From: an uncultured Eubacteriales bacterium
Lineage (GTDB): Bacteria > Bacillota > Clostridia > Oscillospirales > Acutalibacteraceae
Reading direction: 5' to 3'
Length of the DNA: 64,000 nt
NCBI GenBank assembly: GCA_934436505.1
Contig: CAKSAP010000001.1
Location: 558,001 to 622,000, forward strand
The notes below the pieces were generated by a model. It saw only the letters and a list, made by a program, of their open reading frames with translations, searched no databases and was not told where the DNA came from. Below are positions 47,021 to 55,542 of the stretch, piece by piece. The translations under genes were made by a program, and so were the position numbers. Each line of letters opens with the position of its first letter. The stretch's first letter is position 1.

Positions 47021-48694
47021 ATGAAAGTCAAGGAGCTTGTCGGCAAGGTAAAGGGAGTGCCGTCCTACGTCAAGGAGCATTGGAACAAGCCGAACGAGGG
47101 CGAGTACCTTTCACTCTCCGAGGTGGCGGCTTACACGCTGGGTCAGGCGGGTACATATATCTATATGACCTTTGCGGCGATAATGACCTTTTCCGCAACC
47201 TATTTTACAGGCTCGATTATGGGAATTTCAAACTTGGATTTTACCGTAATCGGAATAATCGGCACGATAATCGGCTACATTCTTATCGTGTTCAATCCTG
47301 TCGGCGTTTTAATTTACGAAAACCACGGCAGACTCACGCCAAAGATGAAACGGTTTGCGCACATTGCGTACCTGTCGGAAATTATCGTCGGAATATGCTG
47401 TTATTTTATTCCGTCGGAAAGCTTTGAGTTTATCATCAAGGGACTTCCGCAGCTTATCGGAAACAACCTGCTTATCGCAGGACTTACAAACTATTTCACT
47501 TGGGCTGTTCGCCGTCTGTTCAGTGCAAAGTACGGCAGACTGAAGCCGATGCTGTTGGCTTGCGGCTTGCCTGCGGCGATTATTACCTCGATAATTCCTT
47601 ATCTTCCGCTTCTCGAAATGAGCTACACAAAACGTTTGATAGTTTTGAACTTCGGCTTTTCGCTTGTGCTGTTTTTCTATAATAACTTTATAGGCGTCAA
47701 CGGACTTGTGGCATTTATCACGCCGAACTCACAGGAGAGACAGCGACTTTACTCGATAGTGCCGATTGTAACGGGACTTTTCCCGTCGATTATTGGTATG
47801 GTATTACCGTTGCTCATCTCGGTAACGGGCGGTTACTTAAACCTTAAAACATATAAGGTTTTCGTTCCGATTTTCAGCTTCTTAGGCGTGTTTGTGTCGC
47901 TGTTCGTTGTAAAATGCAAGGAGCGTGTAATCGAGCCGCCGATTGAGGAACGAGAAAAGGTAACATTCTTTAAGGGCGCAAAAAACGTGCTTAAAAACAA
48001 GTATTTTTGGATTATAAACATCTCGAACACACTCGGACTTTATCAGTGGCACATAGGAAACCTGCTTGCTTGGTGGTTTATCTATTCGCTGAGAATGGAG
48101 TGGTTTTCGGGAATTGCGGCAAATATCGTTGTTGTCGGAATGACCCTCGGCAACATTATGTGCCCGATACTCACAAGAAAATTTGAAAAGCGTAATATTC
48201 TTCTCATTTCAAGGGCGTTGACAATTCTGATGTGCTTCGGCATTGTCCTTGCGGTAAAGACGGGAAATATCTACATTTTCTTAATTTCTCTTACACTTAA
48301 AAACACAATTCAGCCGGTGGTTGACGGCGTCAGCACGGGTCTCGGCGCAGACGTTCAAATTTACCATCAGTGGCGCTTCGGCGAGCGTGCGGACTCAATG
48401 TCGGGCGTGTTCTCATGGTTCTTAAACCCCGTTACAATGGGCTTGAGCTACATTGTTCCGTATCTCCTAAAGCTTATCGGCTTTACGTCGGACTGGGACG
48501 TTCTCTATGACTCGCAAATCCTCACACATGTATTTTCAATTTACACCTGGGCTACGATAATTTCGCTTGTGTTCGTAACTGTTCCGTTCGTTTTCTATGA
48601 CTTGACAAAGGAAAAATACGAACGCTGCGTTACGGAACTGAAAGAGCGTGTCGAGGGCAAGGCAAAATCAAAGGAGCAGGAGGCGGCAGTATGA
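47021..48694 (+). CDS. MFS/GPH-type sugar transporter
   Basis: A 557-aa integral membrane protein with about twelve hydrophobic segments, resembling glycoside-pentoside-hexuronide cation symporters (LSLSEVAAYTLGQAGTYIY at the N-terminus, RRLFSAKYGRLKP in the middle loop). Longer than usual for the family owing to extended loops. Beside the kinase and arabinofuranosidase, import of a pentose or oligosaccharide is the best guess. RBS is AGGGGG. It overlaps the next gene by 4 bases. Confidence 0.82.
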   Translation: MKVKELVGKVKGVPSYVKEHWNKPNEGEYLSLSEVAAYTLGQAGTYIYMTFAAIMTFSATYFTGSIMGISNLDFTVIGIIGTIIGYILIVFNPVGVLIYENHGRLTPKMKRFAHIAYLSEIIVGICCYFIPSESFEFIIKGLPQLIGNNLLIAGLTNYFTWAVRRLFSAKYGRLKPMLLACGLPAAIITSIIPYLPLLEMSYTKRLIVLNFGFSLVLFFYNNFIGVNGLVAFITPNSQERQRLYSIVPIVTGLFPSIIGMVLPLLISVTGGYLNLKTYKVFVPIFSFLGVFVSLFVVKCKERVIEPPIEEREKVTFFKGAKNVLKNKYFWIINISNTLGLYQWHIGNLLAWWFIYSLRMEWFSGIAANIVVVGMTLGNIMCPILTRKFEKRNILLISRALTILMCFGIVLAVKTGNIYIFLISLTLKNTIQPVVDGVSTGLGADVQIYHQWRFGERADSMSGVFSWFLNPVTMGLSYIVPYLLKLIGFTSDWDVLYDSQILTHVFSIYTWATIISLVFVTVPFVFYDLTKEKYERCVTELKERVEGKAKSKEQEAAV

Positions 48695-49545
48695 AAAGAA
48701 AATCAGCGATAATTCTCGCACTTGTAATATTGATAGGCGTTCTGTTCTCGGGCTGCGGCGAGGGAATAGGGCTCGGCGACGAAACGCTTGTGTTTGAAAA
48801 AGGCGAAACCTCTTGCACGGTCAAGGAATTTTCAAACAAATCGAGCATTACCGAGTTTGAAATTCCCGACGAATACGAGGGCTTGCCCGTAACGGAAATT
48901 GCCGATTTTTCAGGTTGTAACCTTGAAAATGCAGAGGTTATAAAGATAGGCAAAAACGTAAGCAAGATAGGCTCTTGGGCATTTGAAAACAATCAGAAAC
49001 TCAAAATGTATGTCGTTGACCCCGAAAACGAGTATTATTGCTCGGTTGACGGCGTGCTGTTTACAAAGGATATGAAGCAGTTGCTTTTCTATCCGCTTGC
49101 AAAGGACGTCACAGAGGTCGAAAAAACCGCTTCCGACGGCAAAACGCAAAAGGTTAAGGAAAGTACATATACCGTTCCCGACGGCGTTGAAATAATCGCC
49201 ACAAAGGCATTTTATAAGTGCTCTGTCATAAAGGAAATCGTGCTTCCCGACAGCGTGACGGAAATCCGTGAAAAAGCGTTCTTCAAGTGCTCGGCAATGG
49301 AGAATTTCTCACTTCCCGAAAATGTAACATTGATTGAAAAGGACGCCTTCGGTTATTGCTCGTCGCTTAAAGAAATCACAATTCCAAAGGGCGTTACGGC
49401 GATTGGAGATTATGCGTTTTTCAACTGCACAAACTTGCTCACAGTCAATATGAAATGCTCGCAGGACAGCGTTACGCTCGGCAAGGATTGGCAGCCTACA
49501 AACAACGGTCTTAAAATCGACGCTCTCAATATAAATTGGGAATAA
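48691..49545 (+). CDS. Leucine-rich-repeat (BspA-type) lipoprotein
   Basis: A 284-aa exported lipoprotein (signal ILALVILIGVLFSGC, acylated Cys22). From about 60 onward it is a series of BspA/TpLRR-like repeats of some 23 residues: VTEIADFSGC, VSKIGSWAFENN, VEIIATKAFYKC, VTEIREKAFFKC, VTLIEKDAFGYC, VTAIGDYAFFNC. Such repeats usually bind proteins or glycans at the cell surface. The ATGA overlap with the transporter gene suggests a working link, perhaps surface capture, but this is inference. Confidence 0.88.
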   Translation: MKRKSAIILALVILIGVLFSGCGEGIGLGDETLVFEKGETSCTVKEFSNKSSITEFEIPDEYEGLPVTEIADFSGCNLENAEVIKIGKNVSKIGSWAFENNQKLKMYVVDPENEYYCSVDGVLFTKDMKQLLFYPLAKDVTEVEKTASDGKTQKVKESTYTVPDGVEIIATKAFYKCSVIKEIVLPDSVTEIREKAFFKCSAMENFSLPENVTLIEKDAFGYCSSLKEITIPKGVTAIGDYAFFNCTNLLTVNMKCSQDSVTLGKDWQPTNNGLKIDALNINWE

Positions 49546-49554
49546 TACACAACA

Positions 49555-49592
49555 AAAATCCCTCGGATAAAATTCATATCCGAGGGTGTTTT
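49555..49592. terminator. Bidirectional terminator
   Basis: Perfect 10-bp stem CCCTCGGATA (49560-49569) with TATCCGAGGG (49577-49586), GTGTTTTTTATT after it on plus and ATTTTTGTTG on minus. It separates the LRR lipoprotein gene from the convergent pseudouridine synthase gene. Confidence 0.88.
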
Positions 49593-50459
49593 TTATTCTA
49601 TAATGCTTTTCATATCGTCGGGCATATCGCAAAAGAAGTGCATTTCCTCATTCTTAACGGGATGAATAAACCGACACTCGCAGCAGTGCAACGCCTGATG
49701 ACAAATTCTCCCGTCGGATGTGCCGTACATTGTGTCGCCCACAAGCGGTGTGCCGAGCGAGGCAAAATGAACTCTGATTTGGTGCGTTCTGCCCGTTTCG
49801 AGCCTTACTCTCAAAAGCGTATTTTTTCCGTCATTTTTCAAGGCTTTCCAATGGGTAATTGCCCTTTCTCCACGCCCGTCAACCGTTCTCACGGTCAAAA
49901 TCGGGTCGGGTCGGTAGATAGGGGCGTCAATCGTGCCCTCGCCCTCATAAACGCCCGTTGCTATCGCAAGATATTGCTTTTTTATCTTGCCGGAGAGACG
50001 GGAAGCGGCATATCTGTTCAGGGCGCAGACCATAAGCCCCGAGGTGCCCTTGTCGAGCCTGCCGACAGCCCTGAAAGCAGACGGCTTGCCCTCTTTTTTC
50101 AGATGAAACGCAACCGCATTTGACAGCGTGTCGCCCAAATGATTGTGGCTTTCGTGCACAGCAAGCATCGCAGGCTTGTTCAGCACCAAAATATCGTCAT
50201 CCTCATAGATTATATCAAGCGGCATTTCAACGGGAATGGAAATGCTTTCTTTTTTGTCCGTCGGCAGATTTATTTCAAGTACATCGCCCTCACTCATGGG
50301 GTCGATTGTCCGAATATGCTCGCCGTTTAATAATATTCCGTCGGGCGTTTGCTTCAATTTTGTGATAAGACGGTGCGAAAAACCGAGGTGCTTGAGAAAA
50401 TCAAGCACCCGTCTTGATGAATATTCGTGTGGAATTGTATATTGCAGCCTTCTTGTCAT
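49593..50459 (-). CDS. RluA-family pseudouridine synthase
   Basis: Converts uridine to pseudouridine in rRNA or tRNA. The 288-aa protein starts with a short S4-like RNA-binding region (RVLDFLKHLGFSHRLI), then the catalytic domain with GRLDKGTSGL (Asp136), RLETGRTHQIRVHF and FIHP near the end. The target cannot be told apart within the RluA/RluC/RluD group. The ATG at 50459 shares one base with the cca stop codon (TGATG). Confidence 0.92.
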   Translation of the reverse strand: MTRRLQYTIPHEYSSRRVLDFLKHLGFSHRLITKLKQTPDGILLNGEHIRTIDPMSEGDVLEINLPTDKKESISIPVEMPLDIIYEDDDILVLNKPAMLAVHESHNHLGDTLSNAVAFHLKKEGKPSAFRAVGRLDKGTSGLMVCALNRYAASRLSGKIKKQYLAIATGVYEGEGTIDAPIYRPDPILTVRTVDGRGERAITHWKALKNDGKNTLLRVRLETGRTHQIRVHFASLGTPLVGDTMYGTSDGRICHQALHCCECRFIHPVKNEEMHFFCDMPDDMKSIIE

Positions 50460-51793
50460 CAAATTTCCTCTAACAAAGCCTTCGCCCTTGAAGCAAGGTA
50501 GCTCTTGCTGTTCTTTTCGTTGTCAACCAAGACCTCAATAAATAAAATCTGCAATGCCGTGTTTATATCCTTGCCGTCGGAAAATCCTAATTTTATAAGG
50601 TCGTTTCCGTCAATTTTCAAATCGGAAAGCCGATAGCACTCGTTGTTTTCGATTATTTCATCGAGCAAGGCTTGCATAGTCTTGAGCTTTTCGTCGTGGG
50701 AATGTGGGTCTGCCTTTGCAAGACAATCCGCACGGCGTACCTTGATGAAATCCCTGTAATTTTCCTCTCCGACCTCGCTCAACAGAAGCTTTGCGTCGGT
50801 TTTCGTTTTCGGGGACGGCTCTGAATGTATGGCGATAAGCGTCGATACCTTTTCGACAGTCTTGTTATCATAGCGCATACGCTTGAGAATTTCACGGCTC
50901 ATTTCAGCTCCGATTGAAGCGTGGCACTTAAAATGGTCAACGCCGTGAGAGTCGGTAAATTTAGCCCTCGGCTTTCCGAAATCGTGGAAAAACATAGTTA
51001 TTTTAAGCACTTTTTCGTTCTCAATATCTCGCAGAGCGTGGAGAGTGTGGCAGCCGACGTCGTAAACGTGGTAGGGCGTGTTCTGCTCGCAGTCGGAAAG
51101 CTCGGCAAATTCGGGGATAAACACCTCGATAACATCGTGAAATTCGCTCAAAACGCCGAAAGCCCTTTTACCGCAAAGGAGCTTCGTAAACTCGTCTCTT
51201 ATGCGTTCAACGGCAATGTTTTTGAGTAAACCCCTTTGAGAATGTATGCACCTTGCCGTTTCCCCGTCAATAGAAAAGCCGAGTGTCGCAGAAAAGCGGA
51301 GTGCACGCATAATCCTCAACGCATCCTCGGAAAATCTCTTTTCAGGGTCGCCTACGCAACGGATAAGCCCGTTTTCAATATCTCCGACGCCGCCGAAAAG
51401 GTCGATAAGTCCGTCCTCCTCTTTATAGCAGAGCGTGTTCACCGTGAAATCACGCCTTGCAAGGTCGTCTTTGAGATTTCGGGAAAAGCTCACGCTTTCG
51501 GGGTGGCGGCTGTCAAGATAATCGCCGTCTATCCGATAGGTCGTAATCTCAAACGGCTCGTGGTCGCAAATGACCGTAACCGTGCCGTGCTTAACTCCTG
51601 TTTCGATAATTCTGTAATCCTTGAAAACCTGCATTGTCTCCTCGGGCAGGGCAGAGGTCGTAATGTCAAAGTCATTGGGAGCAACGCCCATAACCATATC
51701 ACGCACGCAACCGCCGACGGCATACGCTTCGTAGCCGTTCGTTTTGAGAAGCTTTATAATGCTGTTTACTTTTTCGGGCAGCTTAAAATTCAT
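50459..51793 (-). CDS. cca: CCA tRNA nucleotidyltransferase
   Basis: Adds or repairs the CCA end of tRNAs. The 444-aa class II enzyme has the nucleotidyltransferase core GYEAYAVGGCVRD and DFDITTSALPEE (catalytic Asp pair), RRDFTVNTL, RRLDF-type amino-acid templates (RIMRALRFSATLGF), and a C-terminal HD domain (FFHDFGKPRAKF). The tRNA-Lys in this window encodes its CCA, so the enzyme may mainly repair ends. Upstream of the pseudouridine synthase gene in one operon. Confidence 0.95.
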   Translation of the reverse strand: MNFKLPEKVNSIIKLLKTNGYEAYAVGGCVRDMVMGVAPNDFDITTSALPEETMQVFKDYRIIETGVKHGTVTVICDHEPFEITTYRIDGDYLDSRHPESVSFSRNLKDDLARRDFTVNTLCYKEEDGLIDLFGGVGDIENGLIRCVGDPEKRFSEDALRIMRALRFSATLGFSIDGETARCIHSQRGLLKNIAVERIRDEFTKLLCGKRAFGVLSEFHDVIEVFIPEFAELSDCEQNTPYHVYDVGCHTLHALRDIENEKVLKITMFFHDFGKPRAKFTDSHGVDHFKCHASIGAEMSREILKRMRYDNKTVEKVSTLIAIHSEPSPKTKTDAKLLLSEVGEENYRDFIKVRRADCLAKADPHSHDEKLKTMQALLDEIIENNECYRLSDLKIDGNDLIKLGFSDGKDINTALQILFIEVLVDNEKNSKSYLASRAKALLEEI

Positions 51794-51909
51794 ATTGCAC
51801 CTGTTTCATTTTTATTTATATATATTTTAGTATATTTTTATTTACTTGTAAACCAATATTATTTTATGTTATCATATAAAAGTAAAAATTATTGTGAGGA
51901 AAGATAAAA

Positions 51910-52125
51910 ATGGAGACAGAGAGATTAAAAAGAATAAACGAATTGGCACATAAGGAAAAGGCGGAGGGCTTGACCGAGGCGGAAAAGGCAGAGCAGGCGA
52001 GGCTTCGTCGGGAATACCTTGCGGCGTTCAAGAAAAACCTTGTCGCACAGCTTGACAATACCTATATCGTTGACGAGCAGGGGCATAAGCGCAAGGTCCG
52101 CCGTAAAGACAGCACAATGAATTGA
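51910..52125 (+). CDS. UPF0291 (DUF896) protein
   Basis: A 71-aa soluble helical-hairpin protein of the YnzC/DUF896 type: ERLKRINELAHKEKAEGLTEAEKAEQ followed by LRREYLAAFKKNLVAQL, with the tail VDEQGHKRKV. Function is unknown; Bacillus relatives are partly SOS-linked (the yneA-yneB-ynzC operon). No LexA-type box is visible in the 116 bases upstream. RBS GAGGAAAGA. Confidence 0.88.
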   Translation: METERLKRINELAHKEKAEGLTEAEKAEQARLRREYLAAFKKNLVAQLDNTYIVDEQGHKRKVRRKDSTMN

Positions 52126-52206
52126 AAATTGAATTAAACCGTAGGCAAAATCCTTGCAGTTGAATAGCGAAAATGTATCAAATATTACTTAACCGAGGTG
52201 TATATA

Positions 52207-52962
52207 ATGAAAAAATATCATATTTTATATGCTTTTATATGCGTTGCTGTTTTGGGATTGCTTGTCGGATGCTCTAAAAGTATTGAACTGCAATCGCTTC
52301 CCGAGTACGGCGACGAATTGAAATCTGTCAACGCAGAGAGTAAATTCGGTTATGTCAGATTTGAGTATATGCTTCCCGAAGATTGGGATGTATCCTATTC
52401 CGATTTTTACTCCGTATGGAGTTTTAATAAATCAATCGGCGAAATTACACCGGCAAGCGCAATACAGATTGACGCTTGTATTCCTCAATACGGGCTCTTA
52501 ATTGATAATTATGAACATCGGGGAGATGCTGTTGAAAGTATCTCCGCTAAAGAAAAAAAGGCATACAAGAAATTGTTTCGGGGAAACACACATGCATACA
52601 AAGAAGTATTGGAAACAGAGTATATGAAGGATAATGAATTGATGCTCTATTCCAAAGTGCTTGCCGCAAGTGACGGTATTCCCGAAAAGCCGGAGTTTAT
52701 TCCGAAAGATAGCTATGTAAGCGATTATTCGGTTGAATATTATGCCGCCGACGGATTTAATATTGCTGTAGTAAAGTATTCATATGATTTAGAGGGCATC
52801 ATATACAAATGCATAGATTGCATAAGGGATGATATGCCGTATTTTGTGCGCGGAGGTTTTGATGATACATTATCTGTGTCCTCGGGAGACTACGCACTTT
52901 TGGTTGCAAGTACTATGACGGTTGAAGAAGATTATGAATTGACTGACGGTTGGATAAAGTGA
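52207..52962 (+). CDS. Lipoprotein of unknown function
   Basis: A 251-aa exported lipoprotein (signal ILYAFICVAVLGLLVGC, acylated Cys near residue 22). The rest is Tyr- and Asp-rich without a recognised domain (FEYMLPEDWDVSYSDFYSVWSF). ATG 52207 follows GAGGTG; a GTG three codons upstream lies at the Shine-Dalgarno. More A/T-rich codon use than neighbours suggests a lineage-specific or acquired gene. Copy 3 of the hairpin repeat begins 26 bases after the stop. Confidence 0.75.
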   Translation: MKKYHILYAFICVAVLGLLVGCSKSIELQSLPEYGDELKSVNAESKFGYVRFEYMLPEDWDVSYSDFYSVWSFNKSIGEITPASAIQIDACIPQYGLLIDNYEHRGDAVESISAKEKKAYKKLFRGNTHAYKEVLETEYMKDNELMLYSKVLAASDGIPEKPEFIPKDSYVSDYSVEYYAADGFNIAVVKYSYDLEGIIYKCIDCIRDDMPYFVRGGFDDTLSVSSGDYALLVASTMTVEEDYELTDGWIK

Positions 52963-52987
52963 AAATTGAAATGCAGACGAAACTTAA

Positions 52988-53189
52988 GGCTCCCTTGTAA
53001 AGGGAGCTGTCGTTTTTTTGGAACAAAAAAATGACTGAGGGATTTTACAAAATCATATAAAATCAACACTACAATCCCTCCGAGTTGCCTGCGGCAACCC
53101 ACCGTCTCGCCTGCCGGTTCGGTCGGTGCTTCTGCATTAAATGCAGAGGTCTCCACAGGAGACCCGCACCCCTTTACACAAGGGAGGCT
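52988..53189 (-). repeat. Modular hairpin repeat, copy 3 (with insert)
   Basis: Same family, minus orientation. From the element's 5' end (53189): H1 (CCTCCCTTGTGTAAAGGGG), an insert of about 65 bp carrying three more hairpins (GGTCTCC-ACA-GGAGACC at 53148-53164, TCTGCAT-TAA-ATGCAGA at 53131-53147, and a CCGACCGAACCGGCAGG stretch), H2 type A (GTTGCC-GCA-GGCAAC), the core (GGAGGGATTGT to AAATCCCTC), H3 (CATTTTTTTGTTCCAAAAAAACG) and H4 (GCTCCCTTTACAAGGGAGC). A purine-rich tract precedes it in element orientation (53193-53240). Confidence 0.82.
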
Positions 53190-53324
53190 GAAAAGCCCTC
53201 TCCACACTCCTAATTCCCCATTCCCCACTCCTAACTCTCAACATATTCAGTAAAACTTGACTTAACCCCTACATATAGTGTAAAATATATAGGTTATAAT
53301 ATATGCGTTTAAGGATGGAATAAA

Positions 53325-55310
53325 ATGGCAAAGAAAGCGGAATATACCGAAGAAAGTATATCACAGTTAAAGGGCGCCGACAGAGTCCGTTTAAGACCTG
53401 CGGTTATTTTCGGCTCTGACGGAATTGAAGGCTGTGAGCATGCGGTTTTTGAAATTCTTTCAAACTCAATCGACGAGGCGAGAGAGGGCTACGGTAACGA
53501 AATCACCGTTACAAAATTCCTTGACGGCTCTATTGAGGTTCTCGACCACGGCAGAGGTATGCCTATGGACTACAACGAGAAAGAGGGAAGATACAACTGG
53601 GAGCTTCTTTTCTGCGAGATGTACGCAGGAAGTAAATACAACACGAATAACGGCGGCACTTATGAGTATTCGCTCGGTCTTAACGGCTTGGGACTTTGCG
53701 CTACGCAGTATGCGTCCGAATATATGGAGGCGGAAATTCACAAAAACGGCTTCTGCTATAAGATGAATTTCGAGCACGGCGAGCCTGTCGGCGAGCTTCA
53801 AAAAGAGCCTTACAGCAAAAGGGACACGGGCACCCGTATTCATTGGAAACCCGATTTGCAGGTTTTCACGGACATTGACATTCCGCTTGAATATTATCAG
53901 GAGACAATTAAACGTCAGTCGGTCGTAAACGAGGGCGTTAAGTTCATATTAAGAGAGCAGGTCGGCACAAATTCCTTTGAAAAGTATGAGTATTCATACG
54001 AACACGGAATTACCGACTATGTTAAGGAAATCGTCGGCGACAAGGCGTTTTCGTCCGTTCAGTTCTGGCAGACCGAACGCAAGGGCAAGGACAGAGCCGA
54101 TATGCCAGAATACAAGGTCAAAATGAACATTGCACTGTGCTTCTCAAACAAGGTACAGCTCAAAGAATATTATCACAACTCAAGCTTTTTGGAGCACGGC
54201 GGCGCACCCGAAAAGGCGGTTAAGAGTGCGTTTGTTTCGCAGATTGACTCTTATCTCAAGGCGAACAGCAGATACCTCAAAACCGACTCTAAAATCACAT
54301 TTCAGGATGTTGACGACTGCCTTGTGCTTGTAATTTCGTCGTTCTCAACTCAGACCTCATACGAAAATCAGACCAAAAAGGCGATTACAAACAAATTCAT
54401 TCAAGAGGCAATGACAGAGTTCTTGAAGCACAGCCTTGAAGTGTATTTCATAGAAAACAAAATCGAAGCGGATAAGATAGCCGATCAGGTGCTTATCAAT
54501 ATGCGTTCGAGGATTAAGGCTGAAAGCACAAGGCTTAACATTAAAAAGACCCTGCAGTCAAGCAACAGTATGACAGACAGGATTGAAAAGTTCGTCGATT
54601 GCCGTTCAAAAGACGTAAGCGAAAGAGAGATTTTCATAGTAGAGGGCGACTCGGCTCTCGGTGCTTGTAAGCAGGCGAGGGACTCTGCTTTTCAGGCGAT
54701 TATGCCCGTCAGAGGTAAAATTCTCAACTGCTTAAAGGCTGAATATCCTAAGATTTTCAAGTCTGAAATCATTACGGATTTGATAAAGGTGCTCGGCTGC
54801 GGCGTTGAGGTAAGCTCAAAGGCTAACAAAAATCTTTCGCTTTTCAATATGGACAATCTTCGTTGGAGCAAGGTCATAATCTGTACCGATGCCGACGTTG
54901 ACGGCTTCCAGATCAGAACGCTTATTCTTACAATGATTTACCGTCTTATGCCGACTCTCATAAAAGAGGGCAAGGTGTTTATCGCAGAGTCTCCGCTTTA
55001 TGAGATAAACTGTAAGGACGACACTTATTTCTGCTATACGGAAAAGGAAAAGGCGCAGGTGCTCGAAGAAATCGGCGACAAGAAATATACCGTTCAGCGT
55101 TCAAAGGGACTCGGTGAGAACGAGCCCGAAATGATGTGGCTTACGACAATGAACCCGAAAACCCGACGTCTTATCAAGGTTGAGCCGGATTACAGTCCCG
55201 AAGCGGTTGCGGACAAGTTCGATTTGCTTTTGGGCGACAATCTTCAGGGCAGAAAAGACTACATTGCCGAAAACGGTTATCAGTATATCGATTTGACCGA
55301 TTTGTCATAA
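53325..55310 (+). CDS. Divergent type II topoisomerase, GyrB/ParE-like subunit
   Basis: A 661-aa ATPase subunit of a gyrase/topoisomerase IV-type enzyme. GHKL ATPase: FEILSNSIDEAREG (Glu43, Asn47), LDHGRGMPM (74-81) and SLGLNGLGLC in place of the canonical GGLHGVG. Then the transducer, and the TOPRIM domain with EGDSALGACKQARD (canonical EGDSAGGSAKQGRD) and TDADVDGFQIRTL (canonical TDADVDGAHIRTL), metal Asp residues kept. The changes at usually invariant sites place it outside mainstream GyrB and ParE. It is paired with the GyrA/ParC-like gene 233 bases downstream. Could be annotated parE, but the paralogue type is uncertain. Confidence 0.88.
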   Translation: MAKKAEYTEESISQLKGADRVRLRPAVIFGSDGIEGCEHAVFEILSNSIDEAREGYGNEITVTKFLDGSIEVLDHGRGMPMDYNEKEGRYNWELLFCEMYAGSKYNTNNGGTYEYSLGLNGLGLCATQYASEYMEAEIHKNGFCYKMNFEHGEPVGELQKEPYSKRDTGTRIHWKPDLQVFTDIDIPLEYYQETIKRQSVVNEGVKFILREQVGTNSFEKYEYSYEHGITDYVKEIVGDKAFSSVQFWQTERKGKDRADMPEYKVKMNIALCFSNKVQLKEYYHNSSFLEHGGAPEKAVKSAFVSQIDSYLKANSRYLKTDSKITFQDVDDCLVLVISSFSTQTSYENQTKKAITNKFIQEAMTEFLKHSLEVYFIENKIEADKIADQVLINMRSRIKAESTRLNIKKTLQSSNSMTDRIEKFVDCRSKDVSEREIFIVEGDSALGACKQARDSAFQAIMPVRGKILNCLKAEYPKIFKSEIITDLIKVLGCGVEVSSKANKNLSLFNMDNLRWSKVIICTDADVDGFQIRTLILTMIYRLMPTLIKEGKVFIAESPLYEINCKDDTYFCYTEKEKAQVLEEIGDKKYTVQRSKGLGENEPEMMWLTTMNPKTRRLIKVEPDYSPEAVADKFDLLLGDNLQGRKDYIAENGYQYIDLTDLS

Positions 55311-55354
55311 ATACGGCAGGTATTTTAATAAATTGAAAAATTATGTGCAAATGC

Positions 55355-55487
55355 AGGCTCCCTTGTAAAGGGAGCTGTCGAATGCGAAGCATTTGACTGA
55401 GGGATTTTTACAAAATCATATAGAATCGACATTACAATCCCTCCGCCTCACGTTTGTTCGGCACCTCCCTTTACACAAGGGAGGCTG
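55355..55487 (-). repeat. Modular hairpin repeat, copy 4
   Basis: Complete copy in minus orientation, between the two topoisomerase genes. From 55487: H1 (CCTCCCTTGTGTAAAGGGAGG), H2 type B (GCCGAACAAACGTGAGGC), the core (GGAGGGATTGTAATGTCGAT to AAAATCCCTC), H3 (AAATGCTTCGCATT, with the GCTTCGC/GCGAAGC mini-hairpin) and H4 (GCTCCCTTTACAAGGGAGC). It interrupts what would otherwise be a simple two-gene operon and might attenuate the second gene. Confidence 0.85.
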
Positions 55488-55542
55488 AAAAGCAGCTGTA
55501 TTTTTAAGTCGCCAAACGAAATCAGAACACGAGGAGAAATAA

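Noticed and set aside
51236..51907. 223-codon plus-strand frame antisense to cca
   Set aside because: Antisense to conserved nucleotidyltransferase motifs and without a start signal.
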